A stretch of DNA of 64,000 nt from Spinellus fusiger (Eukaryota > Mucoromycota > Mucoromycetes > Mucorales > Phycomycetaceae). The notes beneath the pieces were generated by a model. That model searched no databases. It saw only the letters and a program-made list of their open reading frames with translations, and was not told the DNA's origin. Positions 47,520 to 59,087 of the stretch are shown here, in pieces (positions within the stretch are counted from its first letter, which is position 1; each line of letters opens with the position of its first letter). The position numbers were made by a program, and so were the translations under genes. The DNA is taken from the NCBI GenBank assembly GCA_025094145.1, contig JALLLS010000023.1:397182-461181 (forward strand), in the 5' to 3' direction.

Positions 47520-48165
47520 TACACACCCAAAGATTTTCTGGCCTTTAGGCGGGGATATATTCTTCCTTTTACGTAAAAGAAAAACTCACCTTTTATGGAA
47601 CTGTGTTTAAAATCAAAAGGTTTGTGGATATCCAAATAATTATTTCTTTTTGTGGATACCTCACTATCAAATTGTATTATAAAGTACATTGTTTATGAAT
47701 AAAATTGTTTATTATAATAGTATAGATGATACTATAGTATAGCTATAGCTACTACCTAACTGCATTCCCTCATAGCAATAGAATCCACAACCTAAAAGCT
47801 TTGTGCTTTATCCTTAGGAGATAGATAACTATGCTCAGTAGTACACCCTAGAGACCCTAGATAGTACAGAAAACCACTTGAGACTGACTTGAAAGGAGTC
47901 TTTATTTATTAACCATACAATAAGTATCTTGTGGAATACAATAAACTCAAGCCCAGATAAAGACACTGCTTACCTTTTTATCTCAAGAATAGTCCTTGGT
48001 AGTGTCTATCACCTATTGTTTTGCATTGTTAATAATAGCACATTACCTTGCACAGTTATGATCATCTTGACGAGTGCTTAAGTATCAAGTGAATAGTTTC
48101 TGTGAGAAATAACAAAATAATAAAAGACCAAAGAATAAAAAATATTCACATTTTGGTGAGGTATA

Positions 48166-48802
48166 CAGTCCCATGTAATAAATGAGTAGACAGCAAATCA
48201 ATTTTCTATATTCTATTTTACAACTTATTCAAACAATGACTTCAAGCAATGGAAATCGGCCAACTCTTAGCCATGAACATAAAGATAGTCTCATCAAAAG
48301 AAGAGAGCATGACATGTCTATTAGAGGTCAAATCATAGGACAATGGAAAAGACATGTTACTTATCAAGAGATTGCTGACGATGTCGACCTCCCAAAGAGC
48401 ACAGTGGGCAAGAGTGTCTTATTGTATAAAAACAAAGGCACAATTCAACTCAAAATACATACAGGAAGACCTAAAAAGGTGTCATCTACTACGCTATACA
48501 AATAATTACACTTCATTTGAGAAATATGAATGATGTAAAAGCAAGGTTGTTTGGTCTGATGAATCCTGTTCGACAGTTATGGGCAATGATAAAGGGACTA
48601 GAGTGATGAAGAATAAAGACTCTGTTACAAAGCACTGAGCAATATCTTTATAATAAGAATGTAGAAAATCAATTAAAGAATAACTACTTTAAATCCTGTA
48701 TTATTCCATGAAACTTTTATTATGAACATCTTGTACTGATAGATATGCCTTTATTTCTCAAAATAAAAATAAAAAAATCCGTCTACTCATTACTTGGGAC
48801 TG
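48166..48802 (+). mobile_element. Nested small Tc1-like element, 637 bp
   Basis: Inverted ends: CAGTCCCATGTAATAAATGA from 48166 and, in reverse complement from 48802, CAGTCCCAAGTAATGAGTAG. TA flanks both sides (48164-48165 and 48803-48804). It is inserted in the left arm of the Fanzor-type transposon. It keeps the start of a Tc1-like transposase and a piece of its catalytic domain. A second copy lies at the left edge of the window at the same host-element site. Confidence 0.85.
48236..48640 (+). pseudogene. Tc1-like transposase remnant
   Basis: ATG 48236 starts a helix-turn-helix region (YQEIADDVDLPKSTVGKSVL, GRPKKVSS) that ends at a stop at 48503-48505. A later piece in another frame, near 48548-48640, reads VVWSDESCSTVMGNDKGTRV, the first catalytic-aspartate segment of a Tc1 transposase. 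The sequence between and after (second and third catalytic residues) is deleted. Non-functional. Confidence 0.8.
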
Positions 48803-49034
48803 TATGTGTGCGTATAAAACCCGTGGAATTTACAGTTTCCATTGATAGATATACAAACATTATGCTTTAGCACAACTTATTGGTTTTCAAATCACAGATT
48901 GAATCAATGATATGTGAAAACCAATTATAAAACAGAAATAGTATAAAAAGAAAAAAAAGGTCAACTCGTCTTTATTTTCTTTTCTTCATGGAGACTGCTC
49001 TGAAGATTGTAGCAGTAAAAAGCTCAATCACTGG

Positions 49035-49330
49035 TATTGGATGAAAGCCGAGTTATCTCTATCAGGACATACATCTTCAACAGTCAATTGTGGAAAGTTT
49101 GCAAGATATCTCGAGGAAAGAGCCAGTGATACTCCAGTGTTGCATAACTAATTATTCATATAGAGATACTCCTGCTGTGGAAAACCAGAATGTCACTAGC
49201 TTAATCCCATTTCTTAGAATGAAGCTTTTAATCTTTATTAATCATCAACAATCAAATAAACATCTAGTTAGTAGTAACCAATCCACCAAAACATCAAAAC
49301 ATCAAAACATCAAAGAAGAATCCGGTGTAG
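49035..49330 (+). pseudogene. Fanzor remnant with large internal deletion
   Basis: The segment aligns with the Fanzor gene of the 61.9 kb element (complement of roughly 62790-63040), including SLSGHTSST-like, ARYLEERA-like and DTPAVENQN runs. It then jumps to the last codons before the Fanzor stop (TKTSK..., GGTGTAG at 49324-49330). The zinc ribbon and RuvC-III are gone, and frames are broken in the first part. Its value is comparative: it keeps CAG at 49186-49188 where the 62 kb copy has TAG. Confidence 0.75.
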
Positions 49331-49587
49331 TTATTACTGCACTAAATTAAGATACACAGTCTTTTTTTTTGGAACCATACTACATTTCTACACTATCTTA
49401 TTCCCCTAAAAATGTGTCAATACTTTCTGAAGATAGTGCAGCTATTGCTAGAATAGGCAGGCAGAGTTTGAAACTTCATTTAGACAGCAAAAATACCCTT
49501 TTTAAAACACATTAGCCAATTATGGAAATTGTGTTATTTTATTATCCGTATATTTACTTTTATATCCCATAAATCTCCTGGTGTGTA

Positions 49588-49851
49588 CAGTCATGTTGGG
49601 CAGTGTAAAATGACAGCCCTATCATTATTAAATAGAAAACAGAATGTCATTCTGACTAGTACAGTTGTATATTTTTATAGGTTAATCGATTTATGCTTTA
49701 TTTATTTTTTATTTTGTATTGATATAAACACTAGACGTTGTATTTTCTAGAGTGTTTTGTATTGGTGAAAGTAGAAAAGCAAATAGAAACAGATATTCCA
49801 ACCAAAAAAGTATTCATAAGCAGTCTTCTTTCTTTCTTTCCTAGTGATGAT
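49588..49851. other. Short gap between transposon and RAD9
   Basis: AT-rich; contains the 3' region of the RAD9-like gene on the minus strand. No gene of its own. Confidence 0.5.
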
Positions 49852-51192
49852 TCAAGGATGGAAAGATGTGACTGAAGAGGCAAAAGACATAAGATGGTCC
49901 TGATCACTGTCAAGACATGGCGTCAGAATACCAAATTCTGCCACCAATAAGCCCTTTCTTTCAGCCCTGATAACAAAGGGACTACTCAGAAATAGAATCA
50001 TCAGTACAATAGATACAGACTTTGATGAGTTTTCTGTTCTGTTTTGTTTTTGATTTGTCTTTACCATCCAGGCCCATCAAAACAGGCTCTCAGTTGAAGA
50101 TCCATATCTGCTGCAAATGTTACTGCTGCCTATAAAAACCAATAAGAAAAAAAAAGACCAACAGAAACCCCATTAGTTACCCTAAGTTCTTTTGCTTGAA
50201 CAATGACTTGGACATTCTCTGGGATGTTGTATTGTGTCCAATGAGCAACCGTTATCTCTACCTGGGTATCCAAGGGTCTTTCCACTCAACAAGTCTATAT
50301 CAGATAAAATGGACTCTTCTCTAATCCCTATGGGCTTACATGAGTTGAGTGCCTCATCAATAACATCCCAGTGGGACCCTAGTCGGATAGAGTTGGGTGA
50401 GCATTGGAAGACAATCTCAAGGACATTAGAGGAGAAGAGCTTTAGATAATCCTCTAGCATATGAGGATCCACTGAGAAGCTATATCTCTCGACCTTATCA
50501 TAGATCAGCTTCAAGGGTTCTGACTCAATAAGGGCCAATACATGTGTTTTTGTTATATCTAATAAAGAGATAAATATTGACTATTTCTCATGCATTCAAC
50601 AATGTGTACCATTGACCCATACAAGATCAAGTGTCAGTGCTGGGTTAAGACACTCTTCTGGTGCTATCTCTTGACGGTAAGCAGTCATATCCACCAGGTA
50701 CATCATACACCAGCTGAGTGGATCAGAGACAGGATTATCTGCACGTATAATTCTTCTCAGTGTCTTTGAGAATTATTTTCTTAATAAGACAAGACAAAGG
50801 GAATCCTACACAGATAGGACCAGTACACTTCATTTCTTACTTTGACTTCCACACCACAATTAATACTGTCAAGTGTCTCTGTTTCTCCCATGCCATCCGG
50901 TAACTGCAGCTCGTAACTTTCGAAATTTGTAGGGGCAAGACGAATGACTGCTTGTCCAGTCAATGAAGAGTTGACAGTCCACAAGATAAGCTATAGCTTC
51001 CGGGTGAGTCTTTTGTTATAAACATTAGAGACTTGCCTGTGTTTCTCTAACTTCTATTCTCAACTCATCTCCAAAGATACGCATAACATCAAGACATGTC
51101 GTAAACTCTGCATAAAAAGAGATGAGGGGGATGATACAGTAAGAGAACTTACCTCTCATAAATTCAGTCGAGATCTTTGCTTCGAGGCTCAT
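49852..51192 (-). CDS. RAD9: Rad9-like subunit of the 9-1-1 checkpoint clamp
   Basis: Rad9 forms the DNA-damage checkpoint clamp with Hus1 and Rad1 in the nucleus. The chosen ATG (complement of 51190-51192) leads to FTTCLDVMRIFGDELRIEV, then LILWTVNSSLTGQAVIRLAP, the most characteristic Rad9 block. Later come LALIESEPLKLIYDKVERYS, LEIVFQCSPNSIRLGSHWDV, VQVIVQAKELRAAVTFAADM and, after an intron, a PFVIRAERKGLLVAEFGILT strand near the end of the PCNA-like fold. The stop is at 49852-49854. At least six introns; one has a GC donor, and the join before VEITVAHW was not resolved. The frame is also open upstream of the ATG to about 51290. The phosphorylated C-terminal tail of typical Rad9 is nearly absent. 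Confidence 0.75.
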
Positions 51193-53562
51193 GACTGTGT
51201 CTTTTTTCTTCCTTTCTTCAAGTGGTGGGGAGAATAAGGTTCCTGTGTAATAATAGAGAACTTTGCGAGGCGAGTCTATGGACTTTTTCTCTGTAAAAAA
51301 TGAAAAGAGAAAAGCTGGTTATGGTACAGCAAAAGATACCAAACAGCAGCAAAAGAAGAACAAACATGATAGACACACGCCCAATACATTCAAATGACAG
51401 ATAAAATCAAGTCTGTTGATTAGACAAACCTTCTTTTTATTATTATTTCTTAAAAGCTCTGTTGATTTACTATGATCAAGGACATTCTTTTTATCCACAT
51501 TTTCATAGACCAAACGTCATACTTTGATGACTTGGCATTTCTAGCTATACTCATTTATCACTTTATGCAAGGATGTGTTCTCTGGCAGTCACACCGGACT
51601 GTTTTTTTATATAGAGACCGAGGTCTTACATTTTATTTTGTTTGTCCGTCACCATCAGAGACATTTAGCAAAACCAATGACAAAAGTTTAAATAAAGGAC
51701 AATTCTATAGCTTGGACTAAGATAACGATAAAGACATTAAGTGGTTTCTTCAGATGATATGGTCAAAAAGAGGTGTCTTGTACTCTTACTCCATTCTTAT
51801 ATGACTTATTCTTGACTGATAGTACATCTGCCAAATGAATAGAACATGAATTTAGTATGATTTTATTCTTGAACTATAAAGGAACAAGGTCTACTTTTTA
51901 TCCAAATAATAGGTGGTGTCTATTTATTTATTTATTATTATCAACATGTATTTAAGACCTACTTCTTTCTTAATAATAAACCGTGCTTATTAAAGGGTAA
52001 TTTCAGTTAGTAGTTTCTATCTTTACTATTTATTTTTGTAAAGAATATCTCTTATTAAGGTGTCAAGAAGACTGTTTGAATGGTTTCCACACAAAAAGAA
52101 CACTTTTAGAAGATGGTGCCTATTCCAAACACATGGTGTAAAATAGAAGGAAAAGGTGTGAAGTGGGATAAAGTAGGGTCTCGGGAAAATAGGAAGCATA
52201 GAATACATAGGATACATAGAATACATAGTGCAAAATAGGAATAATTATTAGTCCCAGCACTTTGCCATTCAAAGTGTAACAGTCACCCTCCGTAATGAAA
52301 ACAATAATGAAAGTATTAATGAGAATAATAAGCTAATGTATAATAAATCAATGACTTAAATTACATTAATCTGTTACTTTTCCTAGAGTAACAGGGATAG
52401 TCTAAAGAAGTGGAATATTTCACATCTATGCACTGAAAATGAACATACAATGCACTCTCATTTATTGACACGGAATAAGCATAGACACCAATATTAGTGT
52501 TGATAACTGCTTAATATGAACTAATAAATTACATGCATTGTACAATCCACTCAAAATAGAGACTTTTATGGTAGTTCACAGTCATTGATCCAAAAGAACT
52601 CATCATTCACTTTGCCCCGCTATGCATATGAAAATTCCATTGTTTGTCATGCATAACTCTATTTTTAATAATAGACACCCAGAAGAACAAAAACATACCA
52701 TTTGCGAGTCCCTTTTATTTGCTGTGTATTAAATTGTACCTTACTTACCTATTCTTGGGAGGTGTACCTGGAGGTTAGCCTGTAGTCACAGTAAAACACA
52801 TTACACAAACAGCTAATAACAGGGAATTGATGTGCAGTGTCTATCTATTATTGTGGGGCAAGTGCCATTCCATGACTCCACAACAGGCTATTTACAAGAT
52901 ATCAAGCTTAGTTCAATGATTTGCTCAAGGATGTGTCCACTAATGTGATGACTGATACGCTCACTAATAGGCTCACTAATACATTCACTAATATACCCAC
53001 TAATATACCCATTCATCTACTCACTGCCACTACTGAACTACCCTGACTACAAAGAATACGGCTGAACAGCCCTAGTTTACTCTATAAATAAATACATTCA
53101 TAGAATTGGTCTCGTGGATGTGCTGCCTCCAATAGCAGCAGAATCAACCGCTATTTCTTATGACACAGTCAGAGTGTTCTATTCTGATCAGCCATTGTTT
53201 TTATTCTTTTTTTTTATTTATTTTTATTTTTATTTATTTATTTTTTATTTGTTTTATTTATTCTTTTTTATTATTATTCTTACTGTTATCATTGTCATCT
53301 GCACCATCACCAACAAACCATGATCAGCCATTGGAACACATGGGGTGGGTGAATGTCCATTTATAGGGACCATGGCAACCCTAGTGCGGACTTTCACAGA
53401 CCCAAATGTCCTTTTTTGTACTGCTGGTTGTCCAGATGAACATAAATGTATGTGTTGTGATAATACCTAAAAGCAGGAAATTCATTTGACATACCGTTAG
53501 TAGTGCATTGCTTTTCCTTTATAATAAAAGAGGCTATTTTAATTGTTTCTTATTCTTATTCT
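51193..53562. other. Intergenic region of 2.4 kb
   Basis: The part next to RAD9 (51193-51290) is open in the RAD9 frame and may be a missed 5' exon. The rest is AT-rich, with ATACATAG-type repeats at about 52196-52230, TCACTAATA-type repeats at about 52945-53005 and a T-rich ATTTTT block at about 53200-53275. Open frames at 51472-51720 and 53114-53366 have no motif. No further gene supported. Confidence 0.5.
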
Positions 53563-55091
53563 ATGACTTTGTTAAAACTCTTTTCTAATCGAAGGCTTTC
53601 CTCCAAAGAATCCACAAGAGGATCAAGGTCAACATCGATAGATGTCTCTGGGATTCTTTCCAAGCCATTCCCTCCTCTTTCTTCTCGAGCAGATTCTCCC
53701 TCTGATGTGCTTGACTTTGTTGGGCACCCACGTGTCACTCTGAGTCGTGCAGTGAGTACACCCATACTGGGTCCAATGGCCAATCTTTCCCTTCCAAAAC
53801 CACCACGCATTCTTACCATTCGAAATAAAACACCACCAACACCAGTATCAGTATCAGTATCAGTATCAGCATCAGTATCAGCATCAACACAAAAATCAGT
53901 ATCAGCACAAAAATCAGTACTAGACATTGGATCTGATGTTGACATTGGATTAGGACCAAGACCAGGACTAAGATCAGAATATAGATCAACAAAGTCAAAA
54001 GAAAGTGGACTCCATCCACCACCAAGAGCATCCCTTGCTAGAAATCCAATTCCTCATGTACAGCAAGTCTTTCTAGAAGAACACACAAAAAAGACACTTG
54101 TAGAAGACATTAGCAGAGAAACCACTACAAAAGATATACATATAGCATCCACAGACAAATGTCCCACTTTAAATAAGCAATCTTCTCCATCATATGCCTT
54201 TGAAAAACCACATTTGGCTAATCATAGTACATTAGAAACATGTAAGTTGCATTGATATTTATAACAACTCTTCTCATCCTGTCCACCTTAGATATCAAAA
54301 ACACTCCAAAAACACAACCCCAGCAAAGAGGAAGCACAATGTCTTCAGCAGAAGTAGCCAATGCATTGGATATTAAAAGTGAAATATCTTCCCTGCAACA
54401 AAAAATAAATGAACTCAATGAAGAACGATCCGAATGGATGAAGCGTGAAAAGGAGTACAGGAAGATTGAGCATCAGATGCTAAAAACAATTCAAAAGACA
54501 CAAGCACAATTAAAACAGCTTACATTAGCTACACAGGCTCAGAACAGTGTCTATCAACAGTCCCAGAGATGGGCCACCTACCCACCCAACGCTCATCTTC
54601 CTACCCTGCATCGATCCCTCTCACACTCAACTGCCTCCAGAAGCAACAGCTATACAGAAGAAGAACATATAATAAAAGAATACTATGGACAAGAATTTCA
54701 TAATGAATACTACCATGACAATAGCTTTTATGAAGATATCCCTGTAGATACCTCACAGTACCCATTTCGAGAAGTGTCATGGCCACCCTCCCCACACTAC
54801 ACTCTGAAAAGAGCCAATATGGGCTCACAAGGAAGGCCAACAAGACGTTCTCATTCCACTCGCCGTTCCCATCATTTCTCTGTATATCCTGCTCAAGACA
54901 TAGCTCAGGACGCCTATCTAAATGAACAAGAGGCATTCAATACCCCACAGGATCAATGGAGCCCATTTTACCCAAAGTTACCTCCTGCAGACCATGAACA
55001 CTACTTGCGACCTGCGCATTACTACAGCGAAGCCAATGCCTATGCTGTTGACTATCTTGCCCAACCCACAGAGAGAGAGAGTCAAGACTAA
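53563..55091 (+). CDS. Hypothetical fungal coiled-coil protein
   Basis: The ATG is taken at 53563 (MTLLKLFSNRRLSSKEST). Exon 1 ends at 54241, a 50 nt intron follows, and exon 2 runs from 54292 to TAA at 55089-55091, giving about 492 residues. The first half is Ser/Pro-rich and disordered, with a VSVSVSVSASVSAS repeat. A coiled coil follows (ALDIKSEISSLQQKINELNE), and the second half is rich in Y, H, R and S (QYPFREVSWPPSPHYTLKR; GRPTRRSHSTRRSHHF). I do not recognise the family. A GA microsatellite just before the stop may have shifted the frame: two bases out of register, a similar-looking frame continues 40 codons to 55207. Confidence 0.65.
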
Positions 55092-55207
55092 GTTATCGTC
55101 TTTCTTTCCAAAGTAAGAACAGTTCACATGCACTCAAGCGCAGTGCCATTAACAAATCGCATCGTACTGCGCTGGACTATGCTGCAGAATGGACAGACTA
55201 CCCTTAG

Positions 55208-55545
55208 ATTCAGTAAGGAGACGTTTCTTCTTTAGTAAGAAAGTGGCGATGTGTACTTTTTTGTTTGTTTCATTTTTATAGATACATTGACTGTAAATAA
55301 TAACTATTTATTTTATTAAAAAAAACATAACAACAACAATAAAGAATGATGGTGCTATGTTTAGTTTCTATTTGTTGATTCTTGTCATTTACTATTAATA
55401 ATACTATTAATAATAATTCCTATCATTATCATTTATTATCATTAAGTCTAATGTCGCTAGTATACTAAAATAAAATAAAATAAAATAAAATAAAAAGTGT
55501 TCTGAGACTATACAGTAGAGTCTTATTATTATTCTTACTATTGGT
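55208..55545. other. Convergent intergenic gap
   Basis: AT-rich 3' region between a plus-strand and a minus-strand gene, with ATTATTAATA runs and AAAAT repeats at about 55467-55494. No gene seen. Confidence 0.6.
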
Positions 55546-58500
55546 TTACATGATACTGCAGTCTGTCATATCTTTCTGCACCACCTTTTTGATTACTGGC
55601 CAGTCAACACGACAGGCAGCAAATTCAAACAAGTCTTCAATTCTCATGAGTCCATGGTATCTCTCTAAATCATGAATGACATTTTTGATGTCTGTTGGGG
55701 ATGATATAATGTAGATGTTGGACAGTGATTTGAGTGCAGAGAAGTAAGGTGTTACTGTCTTTTGTTTCAATCCCACTGCAAATGCATAGTATGCATTCAT
55801 ATCACTAGGAGAATAGACAGTTAGTATGTAGTTCAACAGACACCTTTCTCTCTCTTTTTCTCTTACCAAATGTATCGAAATCCACCCTGTTCATTGACCA
55901 TTTGACTCTTTAGATGCTTACATAGAATCCTACAAGAACAAATGAGCAATACATTCTATCCCATAAAAAGGTTGTTTGGGTATAAATAAAATAGATCTAC
56001 TTGCTCAAAGAACCGACGGCCAATCTCACTAAAGAATAAATCCATAGTACTCTTTTCTGCTGCACCTGCTAATGTTGATATATTTGATTTGAGACACTCA
56101 ATGGTCTCAAGACATGCCTAGTAGAAATGATGAGGATTATTCTATCTATGCATATATATATGTTGAATTACTTTGGTAGGCTTGAGATCCATGTGTAGTT
56201 GTCCAAGAGGATTGTAGTCTTCAGACCGTTGCTTGTTGGCAAGAATAAGTTCTACTCGAGCTAAAAGTACCTATAAAAAAGAAAAGAAAAAAGAAAAGAA
56301 AGATATAGTGCCAAGTATTGAATAACTATGAAAAATAAAATTTAACTCTCTTTCTTACCTGAATGCCATGATCCATGCCTTGAGCCACACAATCATCTAA
56401 AAGTCGTTCAAAGATCTTTTTTTCTTTGTTGACTTCATTCATAAAATCATGCTTATCTACATAGCGTGTCTAATTGATACTTACGGTTACATCAACTTGA
56501 ACTCTAGACTGAACTTACAATCTCTTCTTCATAGTAGACTTGAACCATTTGTTGGACCATGTCAGCCACATGGACCATTTCAAAGAACTCTGTTAATGGA
56601 GGCACCTCACCACTATTGGATCTGAGTGTTTCTGCATCCGGTTTATACCGAAGCAGCCTTTCAGAGGCTCTACATAAATGAGTACCCATTTTAAATAAAA
56701 AAAAAAGACATCTACCTCTCAAATGCTACTTGAATATGGCTAGGTCCGAGTGCCTTGAGGAGTCTAATAAAGACATGTTCAAATGTCTTTTGGCTAGTGA
56801 TATGTTATTCACTGTGAGTGAGCATCTATTCTACTGTACTGAATCTGTCACCTACATGTCGAGTTCCATGCGTCCAGGAAATCCAATATGAATGAATCGA
56901 TGAACTCTTCTTACAGCATCTTTGTTGACATGAATCAATTGGAGTGCTACTTCTAAACTAATCAGATTCTGAAGTGAGTCCAATTCTTGCTGTGCATCTT
57001 CAAGAATGTCTGTAACAGTGGCCTGCTTTGTATCGGGTAAAGTGATTGATTTAATGGAGTGTTTTGAAGATTGACTGTCTGTGGGTGATTTTATGATATT
57101 AGAAGAGGATGAGTCTGTTTTTTTGTGGCGAGGAATGGTGACGGATGTTTTAGGAGTAGAGGGAGGCGTAGACTGAGGAGAAGTTGGAGAATTATCTACA
57201 GAAATAAGGGACTGTACTTTTTTAACACTGCCTTTCTCCTCGGATCTAAATAGGAAAGAATTGGACCGTTGAAAAGGAGAAGCGATGCTGGTGGCAGCCG
57301 AGGATACCAAATCCACAGGAAGAGCAATTACTTTTTTAAATGCTAAAATGTAATTTCTATAGGGAGGACACAGTGAGTTAATGTCTTGCCAGGCATGCCT
57401 ACCGCTTGAATGTCTCTCGTGATTGATTTGTTAGGCGAGTAGAAGGATCTTCACGATGGGTGCTCCAGGAGATATTCTATCGACATCAATCATCACCAAA
57501 ACAAGTAGACTGCCTTACCCATTCATTAATGCACTGTACACACACATCTTCTGTGTGCTTCTTCTCTTCATACATGTAATCATCAAGCAGAGGGAAGAAG
57601 AGTTTGAATAGTAAATGAATGCCTCTTTCACTGTCCATGGGTGTGTTCCCACTGTCTGTGATGAGTGTCTGTAGCAAATCATTCACAGCATCAAGTACAG
57701 TAGTAATGGTATGCAGATAGAGACGAGTGCTTATGGTTTGTGCTCTTCCTAGCAGCAAACCCACATAATCAGCAATCTATGAAAATAAGTTTAAACAGCC
57801 AAACTAGATCTTCCATACCACATCCTCAAACACTCTATCTGCAAACATATAGTAGACATCTGCACTGATAGGGAATACTTTGGCAATGAGTTCAGCCTGC
57901 TTTTGCATCTCAATGGTCATAAAATGCAGCATCCTCTTAAAGGGTTCTAAATCACTGTCGGATACACTTCAACCACTCCATTAGGCTTATTATCTCCCAA
58001 TACTACTTACACAAAGTTCTCATCTGCCTTGAAGGGGTTGTCATAGAACAAAGGGTGTTTTTGTAAAAATGTTTGAATGCAAAGTTGCCCTCCATTCAAT
58101 GCAATGAGTGCATGACAATACACCTAGCCATGAGTACATTTATTATTATTAAAAAACACACTTACTTTCATGTTATTGAAATTGTTGGCATTATGAGCCA
58201 CCTCAAATTCATGGAGAGAAGCACTCTCAAAGTACTGACACAATGCCTCTGTTTTCTCATTTAACTTTTTTTTTTAAAAAAAAAAAAGAATAATAAGAAT
58301 AAGAATAAGAATAATAAGAATGTCAGCCATAGAATACTGTGTTATTGATTACCTCTCTCCAGTCATCCACAACACAACACTGACCAAGGCCAACCATCAA
58401 ATTCAATGTCTTGCCACATGCTTCTGGAGCTGCACCAAAATCCTGCAGTACTTTTGATTCTGCGTGTGTGTTTCTCAAGTCCACATAGAATGGTAGCACT

Positions 58501-58948
58501 CTCACATAGACCCCTTTAAACTTCTCCCTTGCCTGTCCTGTGGATTTTGCTCTAGCTCTGGAGTTGTAAGGATCTTTGGATAACCCCGGGATGAGGGTAT
58601 TAAGTGGCTTGTTATTGATAAGCAGGTGAGTATCTTGACCAACCAGCGATAGTTCGTTGGTAGGCTGGTCTAACTCCTGTAAGCCAAGAGATATTTCATA
58701 ATATGATTTTTACCTAGGAGACTGGCTACTTCTCCTGTATCTGACTTTAGCATCCTTTGCAGCTTATCATCCCAGATCTCATCGTCATAAGCAAGTACTT
58801 TGAAGCGTCGAGAGACCACAGCCACTGTAGCCAAGGTGTATATTGGCAGGTACTTGAATATACTGATAAGAATATCGGGTGGAAGTCGAGCTACTTTCAC
58901 CGGTGTAGGTGGTGTGGGTGTACTGTGAGCGTCATTATGGAGCGTCAT
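55546..58948 (-). CDS. RCY1: Recyclin-1 (F-box plus Sec10-like domain)
   Basis: Rcy1 is a fungal F-box protein with an exocyst Sec10-like region that works in endosome recycling and in SCF ubiquitin ligases. The ATG (complement of 58946-58948) is followed by the F-box at about residues 18-65 (RLPPDILISIFKYLPIYTLATV...VSRRFKVLAYDDEIWDDKLQ). The long Sec10-like region shows VLPFYVDLRNTHAESKVLQD, RMLHFMTIEMQKQAELIAKV, PMDSERGIHLLFKLFFPLLD, a variable Ser/Pro linker (RHKKTDSSSSNIIKSPTDSQ), GFPGRMELDM, VLLARVELILANKQRSEDYN and IEDLFEFAACRVDWPVIKKV at the end. The stop is TAA at 55546-55548. A dozen or so short introns interrupt it; one (about 58264-58320) holds T/A runs. No broken motif noted. It is divergent with the cyclin gene. 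Confidence 0.88.
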
Positions 58949-59087
58949 GGTAGAAGAGAGACGCTGAGCTCATTCAAGATAGCGGAGTGCATGAAAGAGC
59001 GGCAATTGAATAGCAGCGATATCAGCCAGCCAGTCCCTTGATCTTCTCCCTTATTATTTTCAACCTCTTCATCGTCCCTTCTTGAAA
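58949..59087. promoter_or_regulatory. Shared divergent promoter of recyclin and cyclin genes
   Basis: Only 139 bp separate the two divergent start codons, so both promoters and 5' leaders must lie here or overlap the genes. No TATA box was recognised. The last 40 bases before the cyclin start are pyrimidine-rich. Co-regulation is an inference from spacing. Confidence 0.5.

Larger units (their letters stand above)
47520..49587 (+). mobile_element. Composite Fanzor-type transposon, 2.07 kb, decayed
   Basis: The left terminus is TACACACCCAAAGATTTTCT from 47520. The right terminus, in reverse complement from 49587, is TACACACCAGGAGATTTATG. It contains a left non-coding arm, a nested Tc1-like element (48166-48802), a Fanzor remnant (49035-49330) and a 257 bp right arm. 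Left-arm sequence matches 257-759 and 16852-17240; right-arm sequence matches 61934-62188. Both genes read left to right. This copy is a deletion derivative and cannot encode either enzyme. Confidence 0.85.
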
